A stretch of 64,000 nt of DNA from Apium graveolens (lineage: Eukaryota; Streptophyta; Magnoliopsida; Apiales; Apiaceae): positions 58,321 to 122,320 of the forward strand of contig NW_027417700.1 in the NCBI RefSeq assembly GCF_009905375.1. Reading direction: 5' to 3'. How positions within the stretch are numbered: the stretch's first letter is position 1; every line of letters starts with the position of its first letter. The position numbers and the translations under genes were made by a program. Under the pieces are notes generated by a model. That model saw only the letters and a program-made list of their open reading frames with translations, searched no databases and was not told the DNA's origin. Of this stretch, positions 44,600 through 55,154 are shown in pieces.

Positions 44600-45625
44600 A
44601 CTTCCAAGTCCGGACTCCCCCACTCAACTCACTCCGGACTGGGGGCAAGAAAAGCTCAACTCCTGCTAAATACAACCACCTTAGTCCTGGTTCGCCGAAC
44701 TCAACGAACTCCGGACTGGGGGGCAAGAAAAAGCTCAACTCCTGCTAAGGACAACCACCTTAGTCCTGATTCGCCGAACTCAGCACAATCCGGACTGGGG
44801 GCAAGAAAAGCTCAACTCCTGCTAAATACAACCACCTTAGTCCTGATTCGCTGAACTCACCGCACTCCGGACTGGGGGGCCAGAAAAGCTCAACTCCCAC
44901 TAAGGACAACCACCTTAGTCCTGATTCGCCGAACTCGACGAACTCCGGACTGGGGGGCAAGAAAAAGCTCAACTCCTGCTAAATACAACCACCTTAGTCC
45001 TGGTTCGCCGAACTCAACGAACTCCGGACTGGGGGGCAAGAAAAAGCTCAACTCCCGCTAAGGACAACCACCTTAGTCCTGATTCGCCGAACTCACCGCA
45101 CTTCGGACTGGGGGGCCAGAAAAGCTCAACTCCCACTAAGGACAACCACCTTAGTCCTAATTCGCCGAACTCAACGAACTCCGGACTGGGGGGCAAGAAA
45201 AAGCTCAACTCCCACTAAGGACAACCACCTTAGTCCTGATTCGCCGAACTCAACGAACTCCGGACTGGGGGGCAAGAAAAAGCTCAACTCCTACTAAGGA
45301 CAACCACCTTAGTCCTGATTCGCCGAACTTAGCGCAATCCAGACTGCAAGCAAGATAAGCTCAACTCCTGCTAAGGACAACCACCTTAGTCCTGATTCGC
45401 CGAACTCAACGCAATCCGGACTGGGACCAAGAAAAGCTCAACTCCCACTAAGGACAACCACCTTAGTCCTGATTCGCTGAACTCAACGCAATCCGGACTA
45501 GGGGGCAAGAAAAAGCTCAACTCCTACTAAGGACAACCACCTTAGTCCTGATTCGCCGAACTCAGCACAATCCGGACTGGGGGCAAGAAAAGCTCAACTC
45601 CTGCTAAGGACAACCACCCAAATTC
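44600..45625. repeat. Tandem repeat, ~79 bp unit, about 12-13 copies
   Basis: The unit contains 'actccggactgggg(gg)caagaaaa-gctcaactcc', 'taaggacaaccaccttagtcctgattcgc'. TCCGGA is present in nearly every unit, mutated in two (near 45100 and 45338). The array lies directly upstream of the antisense promoter and ends ~70 bp before the 3' LTR. Copies differ by a few bases, and two sub-types ('ctgctaaatac' and 'c(t/c)actaaggac') alternate, suggesting higher-order amplification. Confidence 0.9.
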
Positions 45626-45681
45626 ACTAACATGTCCTACAAACATACCCAAATTCACTCCCCCATCCAGAAAATCTGCAT

Positions 45682-45695
45682 AAGGGAGTGGGGGG
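45682..45695 (+). other. Polypurine tract of element C
   Basis: AAGGGAGTGGGGGG precedes the 3' LTR by four bases (CACA). Confidence 0.75.
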
Positions 45696-45699
45696 CACA

Positions 45700-46533
45700 T
45701 GATAGTCCATATAGCTCCCGGGAGGACTACTCCTAGGCCTTCAACTCCATACAGCTCCTGGGAGGACTACTCCTAAGCTCCCAACTCCATAGGACTCCTG
45801 GGAGGGCTACTCCTAAGCTCCTAACTCCATACAGCTCCTGGGATGTCTGCTCCTAAGCTCTTAACTCCATACAGCTCCTGGGAGGACTACTCCTAATCTC
45901 CTAACTCTATAGGACTCCTGGGAGGGCTACTCCTAAGCTCCTAACTCCATACAGCTCCTGGGAGGCCTACTCCTAGGCTCCTAACTCCACGCAGCTCATG
46001 GAAGGAATAGTCCCACACACTACCACTCCTGACTAGCTCAGTCCCGCAAGCAGAACCTGGATAAACCCCAGCACGTGAGGCGTTGGCCCAACCACGTGAC
46101 GGGGACAACTGTCACACATCAATCATGGGAATAATTAGGGCACGTGTCAGAGGATCCTCAGAACACTCCTCGACCGGTCCCGCGCTGACACGTGTAAAGC
46201 ATCCACTCCCACCAGGTGTCCTCCGCTCCCAGAACCGATGGCTACGATTCAAAGGTACCAACCTCAAAACCCTACCCTTGGGCTATAAATAGCCCAAAAA
46301 GGTAAGGTTTTGGGGTTAATAATTCTTTCACACTCACACACACAGCCACCCTGCATTCATATTCATCTTCATCTTCCCAAAAAGCTGGTTCTTACTCTCA
46401 CGCCGGAGGCGCCGCGGGACTCCAACCCCCCTTCCGGTGTTGTTTTGTAGGAACCCAACCACAGCTACACCTCTACAGCGACGAAGGATCCAGGACGCCG
46501 TCGAAGGAGCAGCCCTGCCATCAGGAGTTATCA
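45700..46533 (+). repeat. Element C 3' LTR
   Basis: It is 834 bp and carries the same 40 bp repeats (about 45715-45990) and TATA box (46284-46291) as the 5' LTR. Four CACGTG sites are present (46072, 46093, 46141 and 46189); three of the four are lost in the 5' LTR by CpG transitions. Confidence 0.93.
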
Positions 46534-46538
46534 GCACA

Positions 46539-48285
46539 CATCATTTTTTTTGGATGACATATACCGGTGTAATTAACTATACCTGACATGTAAATCTGCC
46601 GCAAACTCATCACCAGACGAGCCATGAACCATGTGTCCTATGACTAGAGAGAGAAATAGAGGGGCTTTGTACCATTAGAATGCATTTACGGGTTTAAATA
46701 TAGGCAGCCTAGAGAATTAAATAAATAAATAAGTATAACATTTTCTTAATCTAACAATATCTGTAAATTACAAAATTCCTCTTTTATGTATATAATATAT
46801 ATATGATATCCTTCAGATTTTATATATATAATATAATATCCTGAAGATTTTAAATCTTTTTTTAAATAACCTTAAATTGTCTTAATTTCAAAGATTCTTA
46901 AGATTACTAAAATCTTACTATAACATTATATTCTTCTATATATTACTGGACAAATGAAATCTTTAATACTTATCCGGAGTTGCATAATGAAGTTTTTAAA
47001 TTAATTAAATCTTTAATATCTATTCGAAGGTGCATAACAAGATTTTTAGAATAGTAAAATCTTTGATGTTTATTCACGGGTGGATATACATTGAGGTTTC
47101 TAGAATTAATATTAGCAAATCAAACAAGGTGATGTATTTAATCAAAAAATTTAAGAATTTTTTAAGGATTTTTAAAATTCATGGGTATTTAATTTAGATT
47201 TTGAAAATTTGTTTAAAATATGTAGTTATTTAAATTGCATCGTAAAAATTTCAATAAAATCTGAGTGTATTTAATATATATTTAAAAAAATTATCAAAAT
47301 CTTGGGTTATTCAATTTGGGTATTCAATTTAGATTTCAAAAATTACGTTTAAATATGATGGTATTCAAAAATTCATGAATTTTGTTTTATTTAAAAAAAT
47401 TGATGAATTGTCATGAATTTGATCTTTTAAAATCTCACCCAAATACATGAGATTTTGAAGAATTTATAAAAAAAAATCATAAAATCGTAAAAGAATTTAC
47501 AATATTTTTTATCAGTTCCGTTAAAATTTGCGAATAAATAAAATCTACCAAAATCTTTTAAAATATATAATCATTATGAATCCTTCAAAATCTCAAATCA
47601 ATACACCCCCAAAATCTTTTTAAAGTCAATGCGCATTATGGTGAGGTTTCTTCCATTTATCTCCGATACTAAAATGTAAAATGATTGGCTATCATCATTT
47701 TATTAAATTTTAGCCAAAAAAATTGATATAATTCAATGATATTATCTATATTTTAATTATTTAAAAATTATATCTAAGAAATTTCTTGAACAAATATAGT
47801 TAATCAAAAATAATTTTTTATAATTTTTGTTATGGGATATAAGATTGAAGTACAATAATTTTTACATATTATCTAAATTTTTTACATATTTAACACTTAG
47901 ATGTCATAAATTCTGGCAAGGAATATAAGAGGCATCTACACTTAGTTGGCAACACAATTTTCTTTTAAAATTATCCGATACATATAATATTGAATTTGGT
48001 CAATGAGTTAAATTCAGAGGAGACTGAATTATTATTTTATAGGAAAGGCTTAATTAATTTGAGAGAAATGAATCAAAATATCAACATTTCTTAAAAAAAA
48101 TCCCAAATTGTAAATTTGAAAATTATGTCTCAAAATATCAATTTAAGACGAATTATTATTTTAAAAATAAACCAAAATGCTACAAGAAATAGCATTAATG
48201 CCCCTTCTTTTTAAATGTACTTTTTTAATTTGTTAAGCTTTTTTTGCGTTTCGTTTTGGGACGGAAAATGATATTTAGTGTTACG
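46539..48285. other. AT-rich region, no gene seen
   Basis: It is long and AT-rich, with repeated phrases like 'aaaatctttaa' and 'atttttaaaat' around 46820-47620. No ORF with coding character and no element ends were recognised. Confidence 0.5.
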
Positions 48286-48504
48286 TTTTTTTTATTGTAA
48301 CTAACCCGCAGCCGCTATCCTTTGAGTGCGCAATGGGTAAACCCTACGGATTCACGCAATAGCCTGCAAATCACGTGAACCAAGGTAAAGCGCATTTAAG
48401 TGACAGATTCTGACTCAGGAGACATAATCATAAATTCTCCTCCCGTAGGATTCAAACTTGTGACCATGAGGATAGTTATCCCCTCTTTAACCAACTGATG
48501 CCAA
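48286..48504 (-). mobile_element. tRNA-derived SINE
   Basis: Read on the minus strand it starts TTGGCATCAGTTGGTTAAAG (A-box-like, at ~48498-48483). A box B like GGTCACAAGTTTGAATCC follows at 48465-48448, then a ~130 bp body ending GGCTGCGGGTTAGTTACAAT before an A-rich tail. The A-box/B-box spacing and the end resemble the plant Au-type SINEs. I could not identify a target duplication. Confidence 0.65.
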
Positions 48505-49389
48505 CCAAAATAATGCTTAACAATTTTAAACTTTTTAGGGTTCAATAATCGCGTTTTGTGTTTTAGAAATATTAAAAAATTGAATAAAAGACACATCTAA
48601 TTTAACAAATTTTAACATTTTAGTGTTAACCTATCTGGCTATCTCCTTTTGAATTTTAGAAATATTTAAAAAATAACAAAGTTCCACCAGTTTAGGATTT
48701 AGGGTTCAGAGTCTTTATGCCCTAAATCCTAAGTCTAGAGTCTAATTTAATGTAGAATATAAGGCCTAAAGACCCTAAATCCTAGGAACCAAAAATGTAA
48801 ATTTTAAATTAAATAAATTTAAATTTAAGGCTGTAATTTAATTTAATAAATTTTAACATTTTAGGGGTCAACAATCCCATTTTGGGTTTTTAAATAATTT
48901 AAAATATTTTTTATTAATAAGGGTTTAACAATTTTTATCTGGATTTAAAAATAATTTTTTTTAAAAAAAATGATATGTATAAAAAGCTACTAGTGTTTTT
49001 GTGCAAAATACTACATAGCGTTTTACGCAATAAAAGTTAAAAAAAACTCCACGATCTACATCATGTAGTGTGCATGCATTGAAAAAAAAGGCACAGAAGG
49101 CTATATTATGTAGCGTTTTATATTATTTTTCAAATTTTTTGAAATAATATTTTCAATCATAATTTTTATAAATGATATTTTAAATCATTTTTCACCCAAA
49201 TTGATATTTAGGGCAAACATACTTAATTTGGAAACCCACTCTGTACTGAGCATTATATTAAAGTTGATGAATGGTTGATTTTTAAATGAGTAAATGTCAT
49301 ATTCGAGGGCATTGTACTGCAGTTAGGTAAATCAATGATATAAAAATATTTTGGAAATAGTATACGTATAACTGCAATGTCAATCTAGT
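48505..49389. other. AT-rich spacer
   Basis: It contains diverged repeats of a 'ttttagggttcaataat' phrase (48530, 48865) and telomere-like CCCTAAA words that are not tandem. No gene was seen. Bases 49382-49389 (AATCTAGT) are the hAT target duplication. Confidence 0.5.
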
Positions 49390-49603
49390 TAGGTATGTCA
49401 ATGGAGTGGAGATCCGATCTGATCCGGATTCTTTTTACTGGATATGAACTATGAACTGGCCTGAAATTTATCTGATCCACAATCCGATCCGATAAAGAAG
49501 ATCCGAATAATAAATGGATTGGATATGTATTTAAGTCAATCCGATCTGATTATCCATGACCCGATCCGTTTAATTATATATATATAGAGAGAGAGAGAGA
49601 GAG

Positions 49604-50004
49604 TGAGTTAAGTTCTATGGGGTACATTATTTGATTGCAGTCCTTGGAGTCCATATATGTTGTGCAAGTAAAATATAGCTTAAAATATTGCAAAACATAT
49701 TATTTTTCGACAAACATCATTACTCTATCAAAAATCTTGTAGATTGCATATATTTTACAAGCAGAACATTGCAAAATATATTATTCTATAAAATATGTTT
49801 AGTTTGCAGAACATAAATATTCATGTTGCAGAACATACATATTGTACTGTAAATATATGAGATTTGCATGATTTTGTTAAAGTTATGCTATTTGTGTAAC
49901 AATTTTTGCAAAATAACACGTTTTGCAAGATATTTTATTTGCAGAATGTAGATGGACTCCGAGGACTCTGACAAAAAAGTGGACTCCATAGAATTCAGCC
50001 TGAG
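49604..50004. mobile_element. Small inverted-repeat element (MITE-like)
   Basis: Left end GAGTTAAGTTCTATGGGG and right end, read inward, CTCAGGCTGAATTCTATGG are imperfect inverted copies. Short direct repeats such as 'gcagaacat' and 'gcaaaatat' fill the interior. It sits in a TA/GA microsatellite (49574-49603 and 50003-50030), so its target duplication cannot be read. Confidence 0.5.
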
Positions 50005-50521
50005 ATATATATATTATATAAATATATAATATAATATAACTTAATATAATATATTTATTATAAATAGTATATAATCTAACATCTAAGTATCTAATTAGTT
50101 GGCATGCCTAACCCTAAACCTAATACTTAAAACGTGATCTTATATGTTCGTTATTCAAGTTTCATGCACAAGCACGTCCTACAACTTTAATTCAAAATCA
50201 AACTTAATCTTCATTATTATTTATGGTACGTTTATTTATTGATTCTTTCTTTGGTTTTCCTATTCAACAATATATCTGATGATTATAATGGAGTTTTGAT
50301 AATTATTTTTGTTTTGGATGAATCTATCACAATTTAAGAACTGCAATATAGTGAACCAAAAATGAACGTACTAGCTCTCAAGCCATTTAAGATGAGAATG
50401 CCTTATTGCTTGTTGTTGCTGCATACACATAGATGTTTAATGCCTAAAATCTGGTATTAATTTAGCCTATAGTATAGTTATTATGATCTGAATTTATTTA
50501 TCAGCAACATAGGGAAGTTAA

Positions 50522-52271
50522 GACTTTTTTGCAGTTTGTTGGCCTTTACTATAATTAAATCACACGAAGATGGCTAAATCAATAATCATGCCATTTTGAT
50601 GGCTAAATGCACAATTATTGAGCGTTATGTGGGCTTCGTGTCCCTTCCGTTAGCGTATGTTTAACTCCGTTAGTCGATTATCATTTTAATAATAAAAGTG
50701 CAAGGATATATAGGTAAATACAAAGTGTAAAAGATAGATTTAATTTTTCTCCTTGTATCTGCTTCTTTCTTGAATCTTCAGCAAAACCCATTTCAGGTAC
50801 ACCCTCAATCTTGTATCCATGTGTGTGTGTCTATTCTTCAAATAAATATGTAATCCGTTCAAACAGTCGATTCTTCGTATCTTCATACAGGAATTCAAAA
50901 TCAGGGAGGAACAGAAGCTCTCACCCTTGCATTAAGATCGAAAGGATTTTGTCTCTGTGCTTTTGATTATTTGCTTGATTGAAGGGTGCTTTAGTGTAGG
51001 TAAATTTGTGTGGGAGTGGGATTTATTGGTAGTTTTGGGTGGTTTCGAATTTTGTACTGGGAGAGAATTCCTTTGTGGCTTGATTTTCGGTGGAGTGTTG
51101 CAGATTTGTAATGAGATTCTGATGTTCTTTGCTTGTGTTTTCTTGAGTTGGTTATTTTTTGAGGAGGCTACAGAGGGTAGTAGTAAAAGTTGGGGTCTTT
51201 TGCTTTTGGATTTTGTTTATGGTGGTTCAGTTGTTAGCAAATCAGGATGGTTGAAGTCTGGAGTTTTATTGTTGACGAGTTTTGGTGTAGAGTTTTTTTT
51301 GTTTGGCTGTCTCGTCTTGGGGGGTTGGTTAGTAGATGCTCGGAGTTAGGGAGAGGCTGGACTGGAGTTTATCTATTTTGGGGTGTTAGTGTGTGTGCGC
51401 GTGTGTGGGTGTTCGTGGGAGGGTGGGTTTTTCTCAGGGTAGGCTTGTTGTCCTTGGGTGGGGTGTTTGGCTTGGGTCTGTTAGGTGGTTGTTGGGGTGG
51501 TGCAGATGTTGTAGACAGTGGTGGTGGGTTTTTATTTTTGTTGGGTTGGGTTTAGTAGTTTGGAATAGGGTGTAGTTCTCGGGTTTTGTCAGGGTAGCTC
51601 GAGGAGGAGGGGTTGTTTTTGCTGGTCTGGTTGCTTGGGTCTTTTTCTAGATAGTAGGTTTAGGATTAGTCTGGGCGGTGGGAACTCTTGGGAAGCTGGG
51701 TAAGGGTAGTCGATTGTTCTCTGTTCTGGTTTTTCTTGCCGGAATGGAGGACTTTGTTGTGCTTTTGTCTTTCTGTAGTCCCGGAAATTTCTTTTGGAGT
51801 CTATCAATTTGGGATGCTGCTTGGGTTTGGCGTTTTGGCAGGATTGTTTAAGTCTGGAGCTTCTGCAGGTACGGATCTCTGTGTGTTTCTGCAGGTGCAC
51901 ATCCACTTGATTCCTTTTATTTTAGAAGGCACGGAGCTTCATTTTTTTGCCCTCTAGAACGAAGATAATCAATAAGCATATTGTAGGTAAATTCATCATG
52001 TGGGCACCCTTGGTTATGCATATCCCTAAACAAATCCATGGCAATTTTGTAGTTGTATACACAAACCATATACAATTAGCAGTTATAAACTTCATCTGCC
52101 GAAAATACCCCTGCAGTTGTTACAATCTAACTGTGAAACTAACGGAAGGGACGCGGAGCACCCAAAATGCTACGTAATTTTGCATTTAGCCATCACAATG
52201 GCACGATTATTGATTTAGCCATCTCCGTGCGATTTAATTATAGTACAGGCCAATAAAGTGCAAAAAAGTCT
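50522..52271. mobile_element. Mutator-like element with ~145 bp terminal inverted repeats
   Basis: The first ~145 bases (GACTTTTTTGCAGTTTGTTG…) recur inverted at ~52127-52271, with landmarks GATGGCTAAATCAATAATC and CCCTTCCGTTAG in both. The 8 bp duplication GAAGTTAA flanks it (50514-50521 and 52272-52279). Long TIRs with an 8-9 bp TSD are the Mutator signature. No transposase is encoded. The interior (about 50930-51960) is strikingly rich in G and T on the plus strand and gives a hydrophobic 130-codon ORF (50957-51349). With the 5'-UTR-like stretch at 50740-50940 this makes a Pack-MULE (captured gene fragment) possible but unproven. Confidence 0.88.
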
Positions 52272-52779
52272 GAAGTTAATGCTCGTGCATGTTTTTTGCA
52301 ATTGTGTACATGTATTTTCTTTTTAATAATATAGAAAAGAACATCAAACTAAAGATATAGTTTTACAAGGTGAAGTGAGTGTCGTGTTGTTTATGTTTAA
52401 TAAGGGTGAGTGTTGATATGCTAAAAATTATTAGTAAATATAAATGAATTAATGGATATCCGAAATCCGATCCATTATCCATTAAATTAAATGGAGCGGA
52501 TATGGATTGACATGTAAAATATCCGGGTTGTGACCCGATCCGATACGAATTCGATAAACTCAAATGGATTTGGATATGAATTTAGGCAAATCCGATCCGT
52601 TGACATGCCTAAATCTAGTCCACGAATTCTTTTTGCATTACACGGGTAGTTGAATTCTTTTAATTCAAATTCAACCCGCTTAAAATTGGTAAATGACAAT
52701 TATCAATAATAGATAGTGACGACAACATCGTTTGTTGGTAATGGATATTTTTTGATGAGAAAGATAACAGTAGGTATTC

Positions 52780-53173
52780 AGGAGACGACACCGCGTATTT
52801 TATGAAAAAATCTGAAGAGTGAAAAAGTACGAATTTTCAAGGAAAGAATTGGTTTGGAACAAATAAGCTTTGTTGGGGATGATGTATACCAAATATGGAA
52901 TCATTTGGCTTCTTTAATTAGGGGTGTGGCTAAAGATATGTTAGGAATCACCTCGGGGAAAATTCATGATCAAAAAGAGGCTCGGTGGTGGAATGAGGAT
53001 GTGCAAGAGCGAGTAAAAGTTAAACAAGCACGTTTTAAGGAGTTTATATGCTGCAATGAACAAGAGGAATTTGATACAAAGAAAATTCTCTATAAGGAAG
53101 CAAAACGTCTAGCAAAAAGGGCTGTTGTGGAGGCGGAGGATAAGGCTTATGAAGAAATGTATATAGGTCTATC
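52780..53173 (+). pseudogene. RTE-type LINE fragment, region before RT
   Basis: After a 5' truncated start the reading gives a stretch ending KVRIFKERI and then VYQIWNHLASLIRGVAKDML, WWNEDVQERVKVKQARFKEF and AKRAVVEAEDKAYEEMY. This is the conserved linker between endonuclease and RT of plant RTE LINEs. It is interrupted at 53173 by the second hAT element and continues at 55155. Confidence 0.8.
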
Positions 53174-55146
53174 CAGTGGCGGAACCAGAGGGGGGCTAGG
53201 GGATGCTAGAGCCCCCTGACCTCAAAAAACAGTAAAAAAAATAGCTATAATTCTTTTGAGCCCCCGCTGAATTATTGATGTTAAAATTATTTTTTTTAAC
53301 CCTTGCAGAATTATAATTTATAAATGTCATGGATGGACTTATTTTGTAAAAAAAATAATAAAAAATATAAAAAATAATAATTAATAAAAAGTAATTATTT
53401 TACAAATAAATACAAATATTATAAAATTAATTAAAAATTTAAGTAATTTAACAAAAAGAAAAAAAGAAAAGAAAATGGATAGCAGTTGGTCTCACTGTCT
53501 CAGTTGCTCTCTCACTCCGAGTCTTGCTCAGTTGCTCTCTCACTCCGAGTTTCCCTCCCGACTCCCTCTCCGGCTCTCTCACAGTCACTCCGATTCAGAT
53601 TTCAATTCAAATATCAAGGTATGATATTTTGATTGATTCTTGAATAAATTGTTATTATTTAAGCTTTTTGTATCTGCTTTGATTTTGTATAGTCATAAAG
53701 ATATTGTTAATTGAGGGTTCTGAATAAGCAGTGTATCTTTGTGATTTGGGGGTTCCCCCTGTTTGATATTCTGATGAACATAATTTGATTTGATGTTAGT
53801 TACCTAGTTACAATAATTTGGTATGAAGTGAATTTGCCTGTGTGGAATTAAAATCAGTAAATGTCTGACCAACAATTGATAATAATCTGCTGAGTTTCTC
53901 TGAACTATTCCTTGTGTGTTTTTCCAGGGAATCAAGATAAATGGATAAATTCGTGATTAGGACTAAGAGGTCGAGATCCCCATGTTCTGTGAATATACAT
54001 CAAGATGCTACCAGTCAAGAATTAAAAGGTATTGCAGAAGGCTTACTTGAAAAAATGGAGACCTTTAAATTTGTCTTTATGTTGTATTTGATGAAAGTTA
54101 TCTTGGCAATTACTAATGATTTTTCAGAAGCTTTACAACAAAGAACCCAGAATATTATAAATGCTATGATAATGGTTCGCAGTATGAAGATTAAATTACA
54201 GCTATTAAGGGAGGAAGAATGGGAGACATTTTTAGAAGATGTGAAGAAATTATGTAATGATAATTTGATTGAAATACCCAATATGGAAGACGTATTTCCT
54301 ATCCGAGGTCACTCAAGGCGTGAGGGACAAGCTATTAATTACTTCCATATATATCGTGTTGAGATCTTTTGCGGGGTTAGTTACTTACTTACTTGATTAA
54401 TTAAATATTTTATATTATGTTGACTGTTGTAAAACTTTTTACTAACCTTTTTATTTAACATGTTATTGATCTTATTTCCCAAGAGATGTATAATCGTTTT
54501 ACAGAAGGAAACACAGAGCTACTACTTTGTATTGGCTCCTTGGATCCTAGGAATTCATTTTTCAAGTTTCAATAACTCAAAACTTGTCCGTCTTGCACAA
54601 TTTTATCCAGAAGATTTCTCTATACTAGACCTAGAGTTGTTGCCAAATCAGTTAGACAATTTTATCTATGATGTGAGAATGGATAAAGATTTATCTGGAC
54701 TTCAAAGTATAGGAGATCTTTGTGTCATGATGGTTAAGACACGCAGACACACTGCTTATCCTTTAGTTTATCTTTTGGTTGAGTTAGCTCTGGTTTTACC
54801 TGTTGCCACTGCTATTGTTGAGAGAGTTTTTTCTTCTATGAAAATAATCAAGACTTATCAACGTAATATGATGGGAGATGTGTGGCTGAATGATAGTATG
54901 ATGATATATATTGAGAAAGCTATTTTTGCAAGTTTGGATAACGAAGCTATTCTACAACACTATCAAAATATGCAAAATCGCAGGATTCAACTATCATCCA
55001 TCACTTCTTCAGAAAAGAATAGTAAAACTACTTGAAGTTAAAAGTTAGTTGTATTTTTTTTAATATTGTATGTTTTTTCATAGTATGGATATTCTATAAT
55101 TAAATATTTGAGCCCCCTCTGAATTTCAGTCCTGGTTCCGCCACTG
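53174..55146 (+). mobile_element. Second hAT transposon, internally deleted
   Basis: Inverted ends CAGTGGCGGAACCAG and, from the right, CAGTGGCGGAACCAG are identical over 15 bases, and the 8 bp duplication GGTCTATC lies at 53166-53173 and 55147-55154. It encodes a shortened hAT transposase. Removing it rejoins the LINE reading. Confidence 0.95.
53941..55035 (+). pseudogene. hAT transposase remnant (TTF/hATC type) with internal deletion
   Basis: It starts MDKFVIRTKRSRSPCSVN, typical of plant 'zinc finger MYM/TTF-type' hAT transposases. It then jumps after ~30 residues to what is normally the late middle part (AITNDFSEALQQRTQNIINA, EEEWETFLEDVKKLC), so the TTF zinc finger and first catalytic region are missing. 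After a probable intron (donor GTTAGT near 54378; the expected acceptor near 54460 reads ACATG, not an AG) a second part follows. It has one frame change near 54570 and the hATC dimerisation domain (YLLVELALVLPVATAIVERV, FSSMKIIKTYQRNMMGD), ending at 55035. It cannot be catalytically active. Confidence 0.85.
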
Positions 55147-55154
55147 GGTCTATC

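Larger units (their letters stand above)
33615..46533 (+). mobile_element. Element C: Tat-type Gypsy retrotransposon with an antisense gene (12,919 bp)
   Basis: LTRs begin TGATAGTCCATATA and end GGAGTTATCA. The target GCACA is repeated at 33610-33614 and 46534-46538. A primer site follows the 5' LTR and a purine-rich tract precedes the 3' LTR. Pol has RT, RNase H, a second RNase H and integrase in that order, and a second (archaeal-type) RNase H is the hallmark of the Tat lineage. Extra ORFs, including antisense ones (as in Grande), are known in this lineage. Between pol and the 3' LTR lie 0.5 kb of ~78 bp repeats, an antisense spliced gene with promoter, and ~1 kb of 79 bp repeats. Gag-pol carries one frameshift and one stop. 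Confidence 0.95.
49390..52611. mobile_element. hAT transposon, non-autonomous, with nested insertions
   Basis: Inverted ends TAGGTATGTCAATGGA and, from the right, TAGGCATGTCAACGGA are flanked by the 8 bp duplication AATCTAGT (49382-49389 and 52612-52619). Sub-terminal regions on both sides are rich in GATCCGATCCG-type words (49410-49580 and 52455-52600). No hAT transposase is present. Removing the inner insertions (about 49604-50004 and 50522-52271) leaves ~1.1 kb. Confidence 0.9.

Noticed and set aside
41432..44748. Plus-strand ORFs opposite the antisense gene (for example 43205-43729)
   Set aside because: They are shadows of the antisense exons. Only the minus-strand reading has consistent splice sites, protein composition and a promoter.
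48660..48790. Interstitial telomeric repeat (CCCTAAA / TTTAGGG)
   Set aside because: A few isolated CCCTAAA and TTTAGGG words in AT-rich sequence, not in tandem.
50957..51555. Hydrophobic 130- and 102-codon ORFs as membrane-protein genes
   Set aside because: They overlap in different frames within a G/T-rich tract that yields Leu, Val, Gly, Phe and Trp codons by composition. They lie inside a Mutator-like element and have no recognisable family.
52590..52605. CCGTTGACA at the hAT end as another TCAACGGAT copy
   Set aside because: It is part of the hAT terminal repeat and is a single near-match, unrelated to element B.
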